DNA of 36,005 bases from Cellulomonas sp. IC4_254 (GTDB lineage: Bacteria > Actinomycetota > Actinomycetes > Actinomycetales > Cellulomonadaceae), in the NCBI RefSeq assembly GCF_011603975.1, contig NZ_JAANNB010000011.1, positions 1-36,005 of the forward strand, read 5' to 3'. Below, piece by piece: positions 1 through 7,724 of this stretch. Both the position numbers and the translations under genes were made by a program. The number at the start of each line of letters is the position of its first letter. Within the stretch, counting starts at the first letter, position 1. A model generated the notes under the pieces. That model searched no databases, was not told the origin of the DNA, and worked only from the letters and a program-made list of their open reading frames with translations.

Positions 1-16
1 GCTCGGCGTCCGGCAT
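1..16 (-). CDS. 5' end of a gene leaving the window (partial)
   Basis: An ATG on the minus strand (16 down to 14) opens a frame that reads Met-Pro-Asp-Ala-Glu and then leaves the window. Six bases upstream of the ATG lies TAGGGT (28 down to 23). This is the same -10-to-start spacing seen at many other genes in this window, so a leaderless gene start is likely. Nothing can be said about the product. The PQQ-repeat gene lies upstream on the same strand, with a hairpin at 40-56 between them. Confidence 0.35.
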
Positions 17-22
17 GGCGCC

Positions 23-28
23 ACCCTA
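23..28 (-). promoter_or_regulatory. -10 hexamer of the gene at the left edge
   Basis: TAGGGT on the minus strand followed by six bases and ATG. It matches the actinobacterial TANNNT -10 pattern and predicts a leaderless transcript. Confidence 0.4.
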
Positions 29-39
29 GGACCGCGGGT

Positions 40-56
40 CCCCTCGCCGGGAGGGG
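40..56 (-). terminator. Hairpin directly after the PQQ-repeat gene
   Basis: CCCCTC (40-45) and GAGGGG (51-56) form a six-pair G+C stem with a five-base loop, beginning at the base after the TGA of the minus-strand gene that ends at 57. There is no U-tract, which is usual for high-GC actinobacterial terminators. Confidence 0.4.
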
Positions 57-1568
57 TCAGCCCCCGATCCGGACCGGTCGCTCCGCCCCCGCGTACAGGG
101 CGCCGTCCCGGGCGTACACCCACTCACCGGCCTCCGGCGGCAGCGGGACCCGCCACTGCTCCGCGCCGGAGCGCAGCGACCACGCGACCAGGCGCGCCGC
201 CCCGTCGTCGTCCCGGTCGACGAGCAGCAGCGCCCGGCCGTCCGTGACGGGTGCGAGCCAGTCACCCGAGGTGTCGCGCACGGGCTCGCCGTCGGGACCC
301 GCCGCGCGGACGGTGCGCCACACCCGGTGGCCGTCCCGGGCGTCGACCGCCCAGGCCGCCGTGGCGTCGACGCCGTAGAGCACGCCGCCGAGCAGCAGGG
401 GCGTACCGTCCACCGACCCGTCGAGGGCCGCCTCCCACACCGTCCGCCCCGTCGCCGCCTCGACCGCGCGCAGGGTGCGGTCGCCGTCCACGACGGCGGA
501 CAGGATCTCGATCCCGGGGGCCGACCCGTCGTCGACGGCCAGCTGGACCGGCAGGGCCGGGACGACGGCCGTCCCGCTGCCGTCGCGCCCCGCCAGCCGC
601 ACCGTGCCCGGGTCGCCGTCCTGCACGAGCAGGCCGCCCGTGCGCCCGATCCAGACCTGGCTGCCCTCCGCCTGGACCGCGCCGTCGGCGGCCCCGATGA
701 CGTGCTGACGCCCGTTCACCCACACGACCACGTGGTCGCCCATCAGCTGGAGGTGCGGGTCGTAGACGGGGTCGAGGTCCACGCCCTCGATCTCGGCCGA
801 CCACAGCGGCTCCCCGGTCGTCACGCCCTCGGCGCCGACCCGCACCGTGCCGTCCGCGACGACCTCGCCGAGCACCAGCATCGCGTCGTCCGCGACGGCC
901 GACGCCTGCGGGGCCAGCTCCCGCTCCGTGACCAGCGCGCCCGACGCGGCGTCGAACGTCAGCAGCCGGCTGCGGGTCGGCGGGTCCTCCCGCCACCCGC
1001 CGTCCCCCGTGAGGGTCGCGAGCCGGTCGACGACGAGGCAGTGCACGCGTGCCACGCCCGGGTCGTCGGCCGGGCCGGCCGGCCAGCACTCCGGAGGTCG
1101 CATCGTGGGCTGCTCGGTCGCCTCGGCCTGGGTCTCCACCTGCGTGCGCCACACCTGCGCGCCGGTGGCCGCGTCGACCGCCCGGACGGCCCGCGGGCGG
1201 CCGAAGTCGATGTCCTCCCCGGCCACCCGCAGGCCCCCGGCCACGACGCCCGCGGCCAGGCGCGGGTCGATCTCGTCGGCGCCGAGCGGGGTGACGGGCA
1301 GGCCGGGGCCGACGTCGTACCGGACGACCCCGTCGACCTGCCGCGCCGCCGCGACCCGGTCCCGCTCCCGCGCGTCCTGCACCACCTGCACGGCGACGAC
1401 GGCCGCGACCGCGACGACGGCGACCGGCCAGCAGCGCCGCAGCCACCGCCGTCGGGCACGTCGGCGCGCGTCCTCGGCGTCGTCGGCGTCGCCGGGTCCG
1501 GCGGCCGCGTCGGGGGCGCCGGGCTCCTCGCGGAGCTCGACCTCCCGCATCGCCTCCTGGCCGGCCAT
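57..1568 (-). CDS. Membrane-anchored PQQ-like beta-propeller repeat protein
   Basis: The 503-residue protein has an acidic, Ala/Pro-rich cytoplasmic N-terminus (about 1-33), a basic stretch, and one hydrophobic segment (about 47-64). The rest is an extracytoplasmic domain. That domain contains repeated Gly-x-x-x-Trp units typical of PQQ/quinoprotein-like propeller blades, for example GAQVWRT, GEPLWSA, GRTVWEA, GHRVWRT and GAEQWRV. Such proteins are often scaffolds and not dehydrogenases, and I see no cofactor site that would prove enzymatic activity. The ATG at 1568 is preceded at six bases by TAGGTT, so the mRNA is probably leaderless and this start is favoured. Its role is unknown. It is transcribed divergently from the DUF2975/regulator pair. 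Confidence 0.85.
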   Translation of the reverse strand: MAGQEAMREVELREEPGAPDAAAGPGDADDAEDARRRARRRWLRRCWPVAVVAVAAVVAVQVVQDARERDRVAAARQVDGVVRYDVGPGLPVTPLGADEIDPRLAAGVVAGGLRVAGEDIDFGRPRAVRAVDAATGAQVWRTQVETQAEATEQPTMRPPECWPAGPADDPGVARVHCLVVDRLATLTGDGGWREDPPTRSRLLTFDAASGALVTERELAPQASAVADDAMLVLGEVVADGTVRVGAEGVTTGEPLWSAEIEGVDLDPVYDPHLQLMGDHVVVWVNGRQHVIGAADGAVQAEGSQVWIGRTGGLLVQDGDPGTVRLAGRDGSGTAVVPALPVQLAVDDGSAPGIEILSAVVDGDRTLRAVEAATGRTVWEAALDGSVDGTPLLLGGVLYGVDATAAWAVDARDGHRVWRTVRAAGPDGEPVRDTSGDWLAPVTDGRALLLVDRDDDGAARLVAWSLRSGAEQWRVPLPPEAGEWVYARDGALYAGAERPVRIGG

Positions 1569-1574
1569 GCACGC

Positions 1575-1580
1575 AACCTA
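1575..1580 (-). promoter_or_regulatory. -10 hexamer of the PQQ-repeat gene (leaderless)
   Basis: TAGGTT on the minus strand, six bases before the ATG at 1568. It fits TANNNT and places +1 at about the start codon. Confidence 0.5.
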
Positions 1581-1653
1581 CGGGGTGCGGCCGGCGGCGC
1601 GCGTGCGTTCCGCGACCGGATCGTGCAGGTGCCGTGACGGCGCACCCCATCTA

Positions 1654-1682
1654 TTGATCTTCGATCGATTCCGAGCGACCCT
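1654..1682 (+). promoter_or_regulatory. Candidate promoter of the DUF2975/regulator operon
   Basis: TTGATC (1654-1659), 17 bases, then GACCCT (1677-1682), which puts +1 close to the ATG at 1690. The -10 is weak (A2 and T6 conserved only). The segment is locally AT-rich and holds three TCGAT-type motifs (1661, 1665 and 1682), which could be binding sites for the small regulator encoded by the operon. Confidence 0.35.
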
Positions 1683-1689
1683 CGATCAC

Positions 1690-2169
1690 ATGACCCTCGA
1701 CCGCTGGGCAACGGCCCTGCTCCGCATCGCCCTCGTCGTGCTGTTCGGGATCCTGGTCGTGTTCCAGACCCTCTCGCTGCCCGGCCAGTTCCGGTACCTG
1801 GCCGAGCAGCACCCCGAGGACGCGGCCCTGCGCTGGCCCGCCACCGTGATCACCGTGTTCTGGGTGCTGTGCGTGCAGGTCGTCATCGTCGCGACCTGGC
1901 GGCTGCTGACCCTCGTGCGACGCGACCGCATCTTCACCGAGGCGTCGCTCGGTTGGGTCGACGCGATCGTCTGGGCCGTCGCCTCCGGCTGGCTGGTGCT
2001 CGTCGGCGTCTTCCTCTGGGTGGGCCTGCACGCGGACGACCCCGGCCTGCCGATGCTGCTGCTCCTCGCGACCGCGGTGGTCACCGTCGTCGCGCTGGTG
2101 CTGCTCGTGCTGCGGGCGCTGCTCCGCCAGGCGACCGCGCTGCGCACCGACCTGGACCAGGTGATCTGA
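1690..2169 (+). CDS. DUF2975 family membrane protein
   Basis: The 159-residue protein has four predicted membrane helices (about 8-26, 48-66, 90-112 and 118-138). Between helices 2 and 3 is a short RRDRIFTEAS loop, characteristic of DUF2975. The family has no established biochemical role, but it commonly sits beside a small Cro/CI-type HTH gene, as here. The ATG at 1690 is chosen because the hydrophobic protein begins there and upstream sequence in the same frame reads as an antisense shadow of the neighbouring gene. Its TGA overlaps the next gene's ATG by one base, so the two are almost certainly translated together. Confidence 0.85.
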   Translation: MTLDRWATALLRIALVVLFGILVVFQTLSLPGQFRYLAEQHPEDAALRWPATVITVFWVLCVQVVIVATWRLLTLVRRDRIFTEASLGWVDAIVWAVASGWLVLVGVFLWVGLHADDPGLPMLLLLATAVVTVVALVLLVLRALLRQATALRTDLDQVI

Positions 2170-2378
2170 TGCCGATCGTCGTGCGCATCGACGTCGAGCT
2201 CGCCCGCCGCAAGATGAGCGTCGGCGAGTTCGCCGACCGGGTCGGGCTCACGCCCGCGAACGTCGCGGTGCTCAAGAACGGCCGGGCCAAGGCGGTGCGG
2301 TTCAGCACGCTCGACGCCATGTGCCGGGTGCTGGGGTGCCAGCCGGGCGACCTGCTGGAGTGGGTCGAGGACGACTGA
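2169..2378 (+). CDS. Small Cro/CI-type (XRE, YozG-like) transcriptional regulator
   Basis: The 69-residue protein is essentially one helix-turn-helix domain. It contains a scaffold helix, the turn VGEFADRVGLTPANVAVLKNG, and a C-terminal CQPGDLLEWVEDD tail typical of YozG-type regulators. The start codon shares one base with the stop of the DUF2975 gene. Such gene pairs are frequent in Gram-positives. The regulator probably controls its own operon, and the AT-rich TCGAT-containing upstream region is the obvious target (inference). No effector domain is present. Confidence 0.88.
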   Translation: MPIVVRIDVELARRKMSVGEFADRVGLTPANVAVLKNGRAKAVRFSTLDAMCRVLGCQPGDLLEWVEDD

Positions 2379-2420
2379 GCGGGCCGCGCCGGGCCGCGCG
2401 CGCCGCCCACCCCCGCGACG

Positions 2421-2864
2421 TCAGTCGCGCCGGTGCGCCCGCCCGACGTCCGGGCCCGGGAGTGCCCGCCCGAGCAGGTATCGGCCCACCAGCGCCGCGC
2501 CCCCGAGCGTCCCGAGCCGCGCCGCGTCGGCGGCGCCGAACGTCAGCTCGGCCTCGGCGTTGGTCGCGAACCCCGTCACCGTGCACCAGGCGAGGAACGC
2601 GGCGAGCGCCAGCAGCGCCGCGGGCATCCGCCGGCCGAGCACCGCGACCGCGACCGCGCCCACCGCCGTGGGCAGCCACGGCCCGAGGTGCCACCACGCT
2701 GCCGCCGCGACGCCGAGCAGCGTCGCGACCGCCACCAGGACCACCCGCACCACCGAGGCGAGCTCGTCGTCGGTCACGGCGTCCGGCCGCGGCCGGTCCG
2801 TCGCCCCCTCGTCGCCGGCCCGCGGGTCGGGGGTCCGCCCGTCGTGCCGCACCGTCGCGCTCAT
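2421..2864 (-). CDS. Small hypothetical membrane protein
   Basis: The 147-residue protein has a charged N-terminal 35-40 residues rich in Asp/Arg/Thr, then three to four hydrophobic segments (about 41-62, 66-82, 84-103 and a weaker one near 118-135). I do not recognise a family with confidence; DUF-type four-helix membrane proteins of this size are common in actinobacteria. The ATG at 2864 is chosen because GGAGCC directly precedes it and CACGCT lies six bases upstream in -10 position. An in-frame upstream extension to 3068 is Arg/Pro-rich and looks non-coding. Function unknown. Confidence 0.65.
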   Translation of the reverse strand: MSATVRHDGRTPDPRAGDEGATDRPRPDAVTDDELASVVRVVLVAVATLLGVAAAAWWHLGPWLPTAVGAVAVAVLGRRMPAALLALAAFLAWCTVTGFATNAEAELTFGAADAARLGTLGGAALVGRYLLGRALPGPDVGRAHRRD

Positions 2865-3094
2865 GGCTCCAGCGTGGCCCCGCCGGCACCGGTCGCCGCG
2901 GGTCCTGACGGAACCCGAACGCCCGCGGCGCCGATCCGCACGGGAACCGGACGCCCCGACCCTTCCACCCCGGTGCCGCGGCGCCCCGCCCGGGGTCGGC
3001 CACCCCCGCCCGGGCCGGCGACGGCCTTCCGCCGCCCCGACGAGGGCTGGCACACTCGGCCGCGGCACCCCGGCCGACGGAGAGGACCCGACCG
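2865..3094. other. Divergent intergenic region
   Basis: 230 bases between the small membrane protein (-) and the DUF4287 gene (+). CACACT at 3051-3056 may be the -10 of the DUF4287 gene, and GGAGAGGA just before 3095 is its ribosome binding site. The remainder is G+C-rich with no gene or conserved element that I can identify. Confidence 0.4.
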
Positions 3095-3385
3095 ATGTCG
3101 TTCCAGGCGTACCTCGACGCGATCGAGGGCAAGACCGGCAGGACGCCGCGCGCCCTGGTCGACGAGGCGCGGGCCAAGGGGCTCGACGCCCCGGACGTGA
3201 AGGCGGGCGCGATCGTCGCGTGGCTGGCCGAGGACTACGGGCTGGGCCGCGGCCACGCGATGGCCCTGGTGCACGTGATCAAGAACGGCCCGCAGATCGG
3301 CACGAAGCACGTCGGCACGACCGGCAGCCACCGGGACGAGTCCGACACCCTCTGGCTCGACGGGAAGGCGACCCGCCCCCGCTGA
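3095..3385 (+). CDS. DUF4287 domain-containing protein
   Basis: The 96-residue protein begins MSFQAYLDAIEGKTGRTP and continues through an AIVAWLAEDYGLGRGHAMAL helix region. This is the pattern of the DUF4287 family (small helical proteins, sometimes fused to DUF5655). A GGAGAGGA ribosome binding site precedes the ATG. The last 25 residues are polar (DESDTLWLDGK). The molecular role is not established. It lies alone between two unrelated genes. Confidence 0.82.
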   Translation: MSFQAYLDAIEGKTGRTPRALVDEARAKGLDAPDVKAGAIVAWLAEDYGLGRGHAMALVHVIKNGPQIGTKHVGTTGSHRDESDTLWLDGKATRPR

Positions 3386-3433
3386 CGCCGACCCCTGCGA
3401 GGCCCTCAGCAGGACAGACGCGAGGACGACGGT

Positions 3434-3439
3434 CAGACT
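3434..3439 (+). promoter_or_regulatory. -10 hexamer of the YbdK-type ligase gene (leaderless)
   Basis: CAGACT followed by six bases and GTG at 3446. It keeps A2 and T6 of TANNNT and supports the GTG as both start codon and +1. Confidence 0.4.
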
Positions 3440-3445
3440 TCCCGC

Positions 3446-4546
3446 GTGAGGACGATCGGAGTCGAGGAAGAGTTCCTGCTGGTGGCGGAGGACGGGTCGC
3501 CCCGGGCCGTGGCGGCGGCGGTGCTGCAGCACGCGTCGTCCCAGGACGACGGGGACGACGCGGGCGAGCCGGGCGGCAACCTGGAGAAGGAGTTCGCCCA
3601 GGAGCAGGTCGAGACGTCGACGCACCCGTGCGCCGACCTGCCGTCGCTGCTCGAGCAGGTGCGCGCGGGCCGGTGGCAGGCCGACTCCTCCGCGCAGCAC
3701 GCGGGTGCGCGGGTCGTCGCCCTGGCCACCTCGCCGCGGGACGTCGAGCCGACCGTGGTCGTGAACCGGCGGGCGCAGGACATCGCCGCGGCGTTCGCCC
3801 AGACCGCGCGCGACCAGCTCACCTGCGGCTGCCACGTGCACGTCGAGGTCGCCGACGACGAGGAGGGCGTGCGGGTCGTCGACCACCTGCGGCGGTGGAA
3901 CCCCGTGCTGCTGGCGCTGTCCGCGAACAGCCCGTACTGGCGCGGCGACGACTCGGGCTACGAGAGCTTCCGGTCGCAGGTGTGGGGCCGGTGGCCCACG
4001 GCCGGCGCGACCGCCCCGTTCGGCGACGCGGCGACCTACCGCGAGACCGTCCGGTCGCTGGTCGAGAGCGGGACGATCCTCGACACCGGGATGGTCTACT
4101 TCGACGCCCGGCTGTCCGCCCGCTACCCGACCGTCGAGGTGCGGGTCGCCGACGTGTGCCTCGACCCCGAGGACGCGGTGCTGCTGGGTGCGCTGGTGCG
4201 CGGGCTCGCGGACACGGCCGTCGACGGCGGCGGCGAGGCGCTCGGCCCGGAGCCGCGGGCCGAGGAGGTGCGGGTCGCCGGCTGGCGCGCCGCGCGCTCC
4301 GGGCTGACCGGCGACCTGGTGAGCCCGCTCACGTTCCGGCCGGTGCCGGCCGGGCAGGCGGTCGACGAGCTGGTCCGGCACGTCACCCCGGCGCTGGAGC
4401 GCACCGGAGACCTGCCCTGGGTGCGGGAGCACCTCGCGGCGCTGCTCCGGCGCGGCAACGGGTCGCAGCAGCAGCGCCGGTGGCGGCACGAGGGCGCGGA
4501 CGACGCCGAGCTGGTGCGGCGCGCGGTGCGCAGCACGCTGGCCTGA
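3446..4546 (+). CDS. YbdK-type carboxylate-amine ligase (glutamate-cysteine ligase 2 family)
   Basis: The 366-residue protein begins MRTIGVEEEFLLV, the N-terminal Glu-rich signature of the GCS2 family. It continues with TCGCHVHVEV, LLALSANSPYWRG and DSGYESFRSQVWGRWP, the usual conserved blocks of YbdK-like weak gamma-glutamyl-cysteine ligases. These enzymes join a carboxylate to an amine using ATP and Mg. In mycothiol-using actinobacteria the physiological substrate is unclear, so the product is better called a carboxylate-amine ligase than GshA. The length is normal for the family. The GTG start is fixed by the signature and by an upstream CAGACT at -10 spacing. It sits as a single gene before rbpA. 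Confidence 0.9.
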   Translation: MRTIGVEEEFLLVAEDGSPRAVAAAVLQHASSQDDGDDAGEPGGNLEKEFAQEQVETSTHPCADLPSLLEQVRAGRWQADSSAQHAGARVVALATSPRDVEPTVVVNRRAQDIAAAFAQTARDQLTCGCHVHVEVADDEEGVRVVDHLRRWNPVLLALSANSPYWRGDDSGYESFRSQVWGRWPTAGATAPFGDAATYRETVRSLVESGTILDTGMVYFDARLSARYPTVEVRVADVCLDPEDAVLLGALVRGLADTAVDGGGEALGPEPRAEEVRVAGWRAARSGLTGDLVSPLTFRPVPAGQAVDELVRHVTPALERTGDLPWVREHLAALLRRGNGSQQQRRWRHEGADDAELVRRAVRSTLA

Positions 4547-4614
4547 CCGCCGGTTCCCGCCCAGGGTCGCCCGTCCGCCCTCGCCGCGCGTTCACGGGAC
4601 CTTCACGCCAGACT

Positions 4615-4640
4615 GGAACACTGAACGGTCCCCGGACGTT
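4615..4640 (+). promoter_or_regulatory. SigR/SigH-type ECF promoter of rbpA
   Basis: GGAAC (4615-4619), exactly 18 bases, then GTT (4638-4640). This matches the GGAAT-N18-GTT pattern of Streptomyces SigR promoters, and rbpA is a known SigR target there. The expected +1 is about 4648, giving a leader of about 64 bases. An overlapping TTGACC (4639-4644) has no good -10 partner at 16-18 bases. Confidence 0.65.
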
Positions 4641-4711
4641 GACCCCACCGAACAAGCGATACGTCTGCACGTCCAGGCTAGTCACAGCATGTCAAGGCAC
4701 GGAGGTCCCTG

Positions 4712-5056
4712 ATGTCGAACCGGTCCCTGCGCGGTATGCGCATCGGGTCCCACAGCATGGAGACGGACGAGGGCGTCGACTTCGCCCCCCGGCTCCAGGC
4801 GTACTACGACTGCCCCAACGGGCACACGATCATCCTGCCGTTCTCGGTCGAGGCCGACGTCCCGGTGGTGTGGGAGTGCCGGTGCGGCGAGGAGGCGCTG
4901 CTGCGCGACGCGTCCAAGCCGGAGCCGAAGGCCACCAAGCCGCCGCGCACCCACTGGGACATGCTGCTGGAGCGCCGCACCATCAAGGAGCTCGAGGAGC
5001 TGCTCGACGAGCGCCTCGACCTGCTCCGCGCGGGCAAGCTGCGCCGCAGCGCCTGA
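4712..5056 (+). CDS. rbpA: RNA polymerase-binding protein RbpA
   Basis: The 114-residue protein has the full RbpA architecture. An N-terminal MSNRSLRGMRIGSHSMETD tail is followed by a small core with zinc-type Cys residues (YDCPNGH and WECRCGEEA), a basic linker (KPEPKATKPPR), and a C-terminal sigma-interaction helix (THWDMLLERRTIKELEELL). RbpA binds RNA polymerase and the principal sigma factor and stabilises open complexes; it also affects rifampicin tolerance. GGAGG lies six bases before the ATG. The gene converges on ppm/lnt as in Mycobacterium tuberculosis (Rv2050 next to Rv2051c). The SigR-like promoter implies induction by thiol-oxidative stress. Confidence 0.96.
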   Translation: MSNRSLRGMRIGSHSMETDEGVDFAPRLQAYYDCPNGHTIILPFSVEADVPVVWECRCGEEALLRDASKPEPKATKPPRTHWDMLLERRTIKELEELLDERLDLLRAGKLRRSA

Positions 5057-5074
5057 CCGTCCCCGGACGGCCGT

Positions 5075-5120
5075 GAGCACGGGCCTCGCACCCTCGGGTG
5101 CGGGGCCCGTCGTCGTGCTC
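5075..5120. terminator. Bidirectional terminator between rbpA and ppm
   Basis: An inner stem of 14 pairs (5079-5092 with 5097-5110, one G-T wobble, CTCG tetraloop) is extended by GAGCAC/GTGCTC at 5075-5080 and 5115-5120. It lies between two convergent genes and can serve both. Confidence 0.8.
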
Positions 5121-5148
5121 GGCTCCCGGGGTCGGACCCGACCCGGCC

Positions 5149-5946
5149 TCAGGCCCGGCGGCCCGCCACGCGCCGCACGAGGTCGCGCACCTGCCGCGCG
5201 CGCTCCTGGGCGCCCCACACGGTGACGAGCACCAGCGCCTCGACGACGATCGACCGGCTCATCTTGGACCGGCCCTCGGCGCGCTCGACGAACGTGATCG
5301 GCACCTCGACCACGCGGCCGCCGGCCTTGAGCACGCGCCACGCCATGTCGATCTGGAAGCAGTACCCGTGCGACGCGACCTCGCCGAGGGCGAGGCCCCG
5401 GAGCGCCGCGGCGCGGTAGACGCGGAACCCCGCCGTCGCGTCCCGCACCGGGAGCCCCATGGCGAGCCACGCGTACACGTTCGCACCCCGGGAGAGCAGC
5501 TGCCGGTGCAGCGGCCAGTTCACGACGCGGCCGCCCCGGACCCAGCGCGAGCCGATCACGAGCTCGGCGTCGGGCATGCGCTCGAGCAGCCGCGGCAGGT
5601 CCTCCGCGCGGTGCGAGCCGTCCGCGTCCATCTCGACCACGGCGTCGTAGCCGCGCTCGAGCGCCCAGCGGAACCCCGCGACGTACGCGGTGCCGAGCCC
5701 CTGCTTGCCGGTGCGGTGCAGCACCTGGATGGCCGGGCGTCCCCGCTCCTGCGCGTCGGCGGCGGCGATCCGCTCGGCCAGCTCGCCGGTGCCGTCCGGC
5801 GACGCGTCGTCGACGACGAGCACGTCCGCGTCGGGCACGTGCAGCCGCAGGGCCGCCAGGGCGCGCGGCAGGCTGTCCCGCTCGTCGTAGGTCGGCACGA
5901 CCACGAGCACCCGGCCGGCGGGGCCGGGTCGCGCCGGGGGCGTCAC
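5149..5946 (-). CDS. ppm: Polyprenol monophosphomannose synthase (family 2 glycosyltransferase)
   Basis: The 265-residue protein has a GT-A fold. It shows VVVPTYDERDSLP at the N-terminus, VVDDASPDGTGELA (about 44-57), the nucleotide/metal DxD motif in EMDADGSH (about 105-112), and the C-terminal VPITFVERAEGRSKMS block typical of DPM1-like enzymes. It transfers mannose from GDP-mannose to polyprenyl phosphate, giving the donor for lipoglycan and protein mannosylation at the membrane. It lacks membrane segments of its own. The GTG start overlaps the TGA of lnt by four bases (GTGA), so translation is coupled. In M. tuberculosis Lnt and Ppm are fused into one protein; here they are separate, as in M. 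smegmatis and Corynebacterium. Confidence 0.93.
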   Translation of the reverse strand: MTPPARPGPAGRVLVVVPTYDERDSLPRALAALRLHVPDADVLVVDDASPDGTGELAERIAAADAQERGRPAIQVLHRTGKQGLGTAYVAGFRWALERGYDAVVEMDADGSHRAEDLPRLLERMPDAELVIGSRWVRGGRVVNWPLHRQLLSRGANVYAWLAMGLPVRDATAGFRVYRAAALRGLALGEVASHGYCFQIDMAWRVLKAGGRVVEVPITFVERAEGRSKMSRSIVVEALVLVTVWGAQERARQVRDLVRRVAGRRA

Positions 5947-7526
5947 GCGGCGCCCTCGGGCCGGTCGTCGCGGCGGACCCGCAGGGCGCCCGCCATCCCG
6001 GCGACGGTCATGACGACGGCCAGCGCCCCGACGACGCCGCTCGGCCACGCGCCGAGCACGGCGGCGGGGGTGAGCGACTGGCGCAGCGGGAGCCGGGCCA
6101 CGAGCTGGTCGGCGGTGAACAGCTCGGTGTCCTGGGCGACCGTCCCGTTGGGCGCGATGACCGCGCTCACCCCGACGGTGCTCACCTGGACGGTCGCGCG
6201 GCCGAGCTCGACGGCCCGCAGCCGCGCCATCGCGAGCTGCTGGGTCGACTCGGCCGAGTAGCCGAACGACGCGTTGTTGGTCTGCACCACCAGGATCTCG
6301 GCCCCCTCGCGCACGCTCTCCCGGACGATCCCGTCGTAGGCGACCTCGAAGCAGATGACGTCGCCGACCTGCACCGTGCGCCCGAGCCGGGCCGACTCCA
6401 GCGGGACGACGCCGGGCTCGGTGCCGGCCAGCATGTCGTTCTGCACCAGGTCGACGGCCGAGGAGAACGGGCGGACCAGGCTGCGCAGCGGGATGTACTC
6501 CGCGAACGGCGCCGGGCGCTGCTTGGAGTAGGACGCAACCGGGCCGACCCCGGGCTCCCAGAGCAGCGAGGTGTTGTACCGGCCGCCGGACTCCGGGTAC
6601 TGGATGGTGCCGATCAGCATGGGCGCGTCGACGGCCTGGGCGGCGGCGTCGATGTCCGCGGCGGCCTCGGCGTTGACCTCGGGGTCGATGTCCGTGCCGT
6701 TCTCCGGCCACAGCACCAGGTCGAGCTCGCCCGGCTCCACCTGGTCGAGCAGCGCGTAGGTGCCCGCGAGGTGGTTGTCGAGGACCTCGCGCCGGGTGTC
6801 GAACGCGTGCAGCCCCGGCTGGGACACGTTGCCCTGCACGGCGCCGACCGTGAGCGTGCCGTCCTCCGCGCGGGTGTTCATCGGGACCAGGAGCCCCACG
6901 ACGACCAGCGCGACGGCGACCCCCACCCGGCCGAGCAGCGGCAGCAGCGCGAACCGGCGCGCCGCCAGCCACGCCAGCGCGAGCGCGGCGCCCGCCGCGG
7001 CCACGGCGGCCGACACCAGCGGCGCCCCGCCCAGGCGCGCCAGCGCGAGCACCGGCGAGTCCGCCTGGGAGAACGCCAGCCGGCCCCACGGGAACCCGCC
7101 GAACGGCCAGATGCCGCGCAGCTCCTCGACCGCCACCCACAGCACGACGAACACCACGAGCTGCAGCGAGGCGCGCCGCCACACCGCCTCGCCGCGCCGG
7201 GCCCAGGACCACGCCGCGCCGAACAGCGCGATGAAGCCGGCCTCGGCCACGGACAGCGCGAGCCACGGCACGACGCCGACCGCCTCGTCGGCCCAGGTGA
7301 GCAACGGCACGAAGAACGCGAGCCCCCAGAGCCAGCCCACCAGGGCGTTCCACCGGGCGCTGTCGCGGCGCATCGCGAGCAGCAGCAGGGCCACGCCCGG
7401 CGCGGCGGCGTACCACCAGCCGAGGTCCGGGAACGCGGTCCAGGTCAGCAGGCCGCCGAGGACCGCCAGGACCGCGCTCCACCAGCGGGAGGGGTCACGG
7501 AGCGGCACCGCGCCAGGGTACGGCAC
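5943..7526 (-). CDS. lnt: Apolipoprotein N-acyltransferase
   Basis: From the GTG at 7526 the protein has 527 residues: six N-terminal membrane helices, a periplasmic-type nitrilase domain and a final membrane helix. The catalytic triad is visible as Glu275 (LWPENGTD), Lys335 (YSKQRPAPF) and Cys392 (GDVICFEVAYD), close to E267/K335/C387 of E. coli Lnt. QGNVSQ opens the nitrilase domain. It N-acylates the lipid-modified cysteine of lipoproteins, and the solute-binding lipoprotein in this window is a possible substrate. Alternative starts are GTG 7508 and, in frame upstream, ATG 7676. GGCGGACAGG precedes 7526. The transcript seems to start near 7718. Confidence 0.92.
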   Translation of the reverse strand: MPYPGAVPLRDPSRWWSAVLAVLGGLLTWTAFPDLGWWYAAAPGVALLLLAMRRDSARWNALVGWLWGLAFFVPLLTWADEAVGVVPWLALSVAEAGFIALFGAAWSWARRGEAVWRRASLQLVVFVVLWVAVEELRGIWPFGGFPWGRLAFSQADSPVLALARLGGAPLVSAAVAAAGAALALAWLAARRFALLPLLGRVGVAVALVVVGLLVPMNTRAEDGTLTVGAVQGNVSQPGLHAFDTRREVLDNHLAGTYALLDQVEPGELDLVLWPENGTDIDPEVNAEAAADIDAAAQAVDAPMLIGTIQYPESGGRYNTSLLWEPGVGPVASYSKQRPAPFAEYIPLRSLVRPFSSAVDLVQNDMLAGTEPGVVPLESARLGRTVQVGDVICFEVAYDGIVRESVREGAEILVVQTNNASFGYSAESTQQLAMARLRAVELGRATVQVSTVGVSAVIAPNGTVAQDTELFTADQLVARLPLRQSLTPAAVLGAWPSGVVGALAVVMTVAGMAGALRVRRDDRPEGAA

Positions 7527-7718
7527 CAGCCTGTCCGCCCGGGCCCGCCCCTCGGGGGCGCTGGGCGGACCGACCGGCCCGCGTGTCCTTCGTACCGCAC
7601 GACACCGCCTGGGCGGAGCCCGTTCTCTAGTGAACACGCGGGCCTGGTCGGAGCCCGACGTGGTCCGGGCGACCATCCCCTGGGGCGCTCACCGAGCGGC
7701 GCCTCTGCCGGACCACTG
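7527..7718 (-). other. Long leader upstream of lnt with an 11-bp inverted repeat
   Basis: The predicted +1 near 7718 leaves about 190 bases before the preferred lnt start. Within it GGCCCGCGTGT (7576-7586) and its exact complement (7634-7644) enclose 47 bases that include the only AT-rich patch (TTCTCTAGTGAA). The frame from ATG 7676 to 7526 is open but encodes an Arg/Pro-rich stretch unlike an Lnt N-terminus. It may be a structured 5' UTR or an N-terminal extension. Confidence 0.4.
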
Positions 7719-7724
7719 CGGAGG

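Noticed and set aside
4639-4667. TTGACC before rbpA as a housekeeping -35.
   Set aside because: No TANNNT-like hexamer lies 16-18 bases downstream, while the overlapping GGAAC-N18-GTT has exact spacing.
2560-5076. An 838-codon plus-strand frame across several small genes.
   Set aside because: It overlaps DUF4287, the carboxylate-amine ligase and rbpA in another frame; composition is Arg/Gly/Pro and no motif is present.
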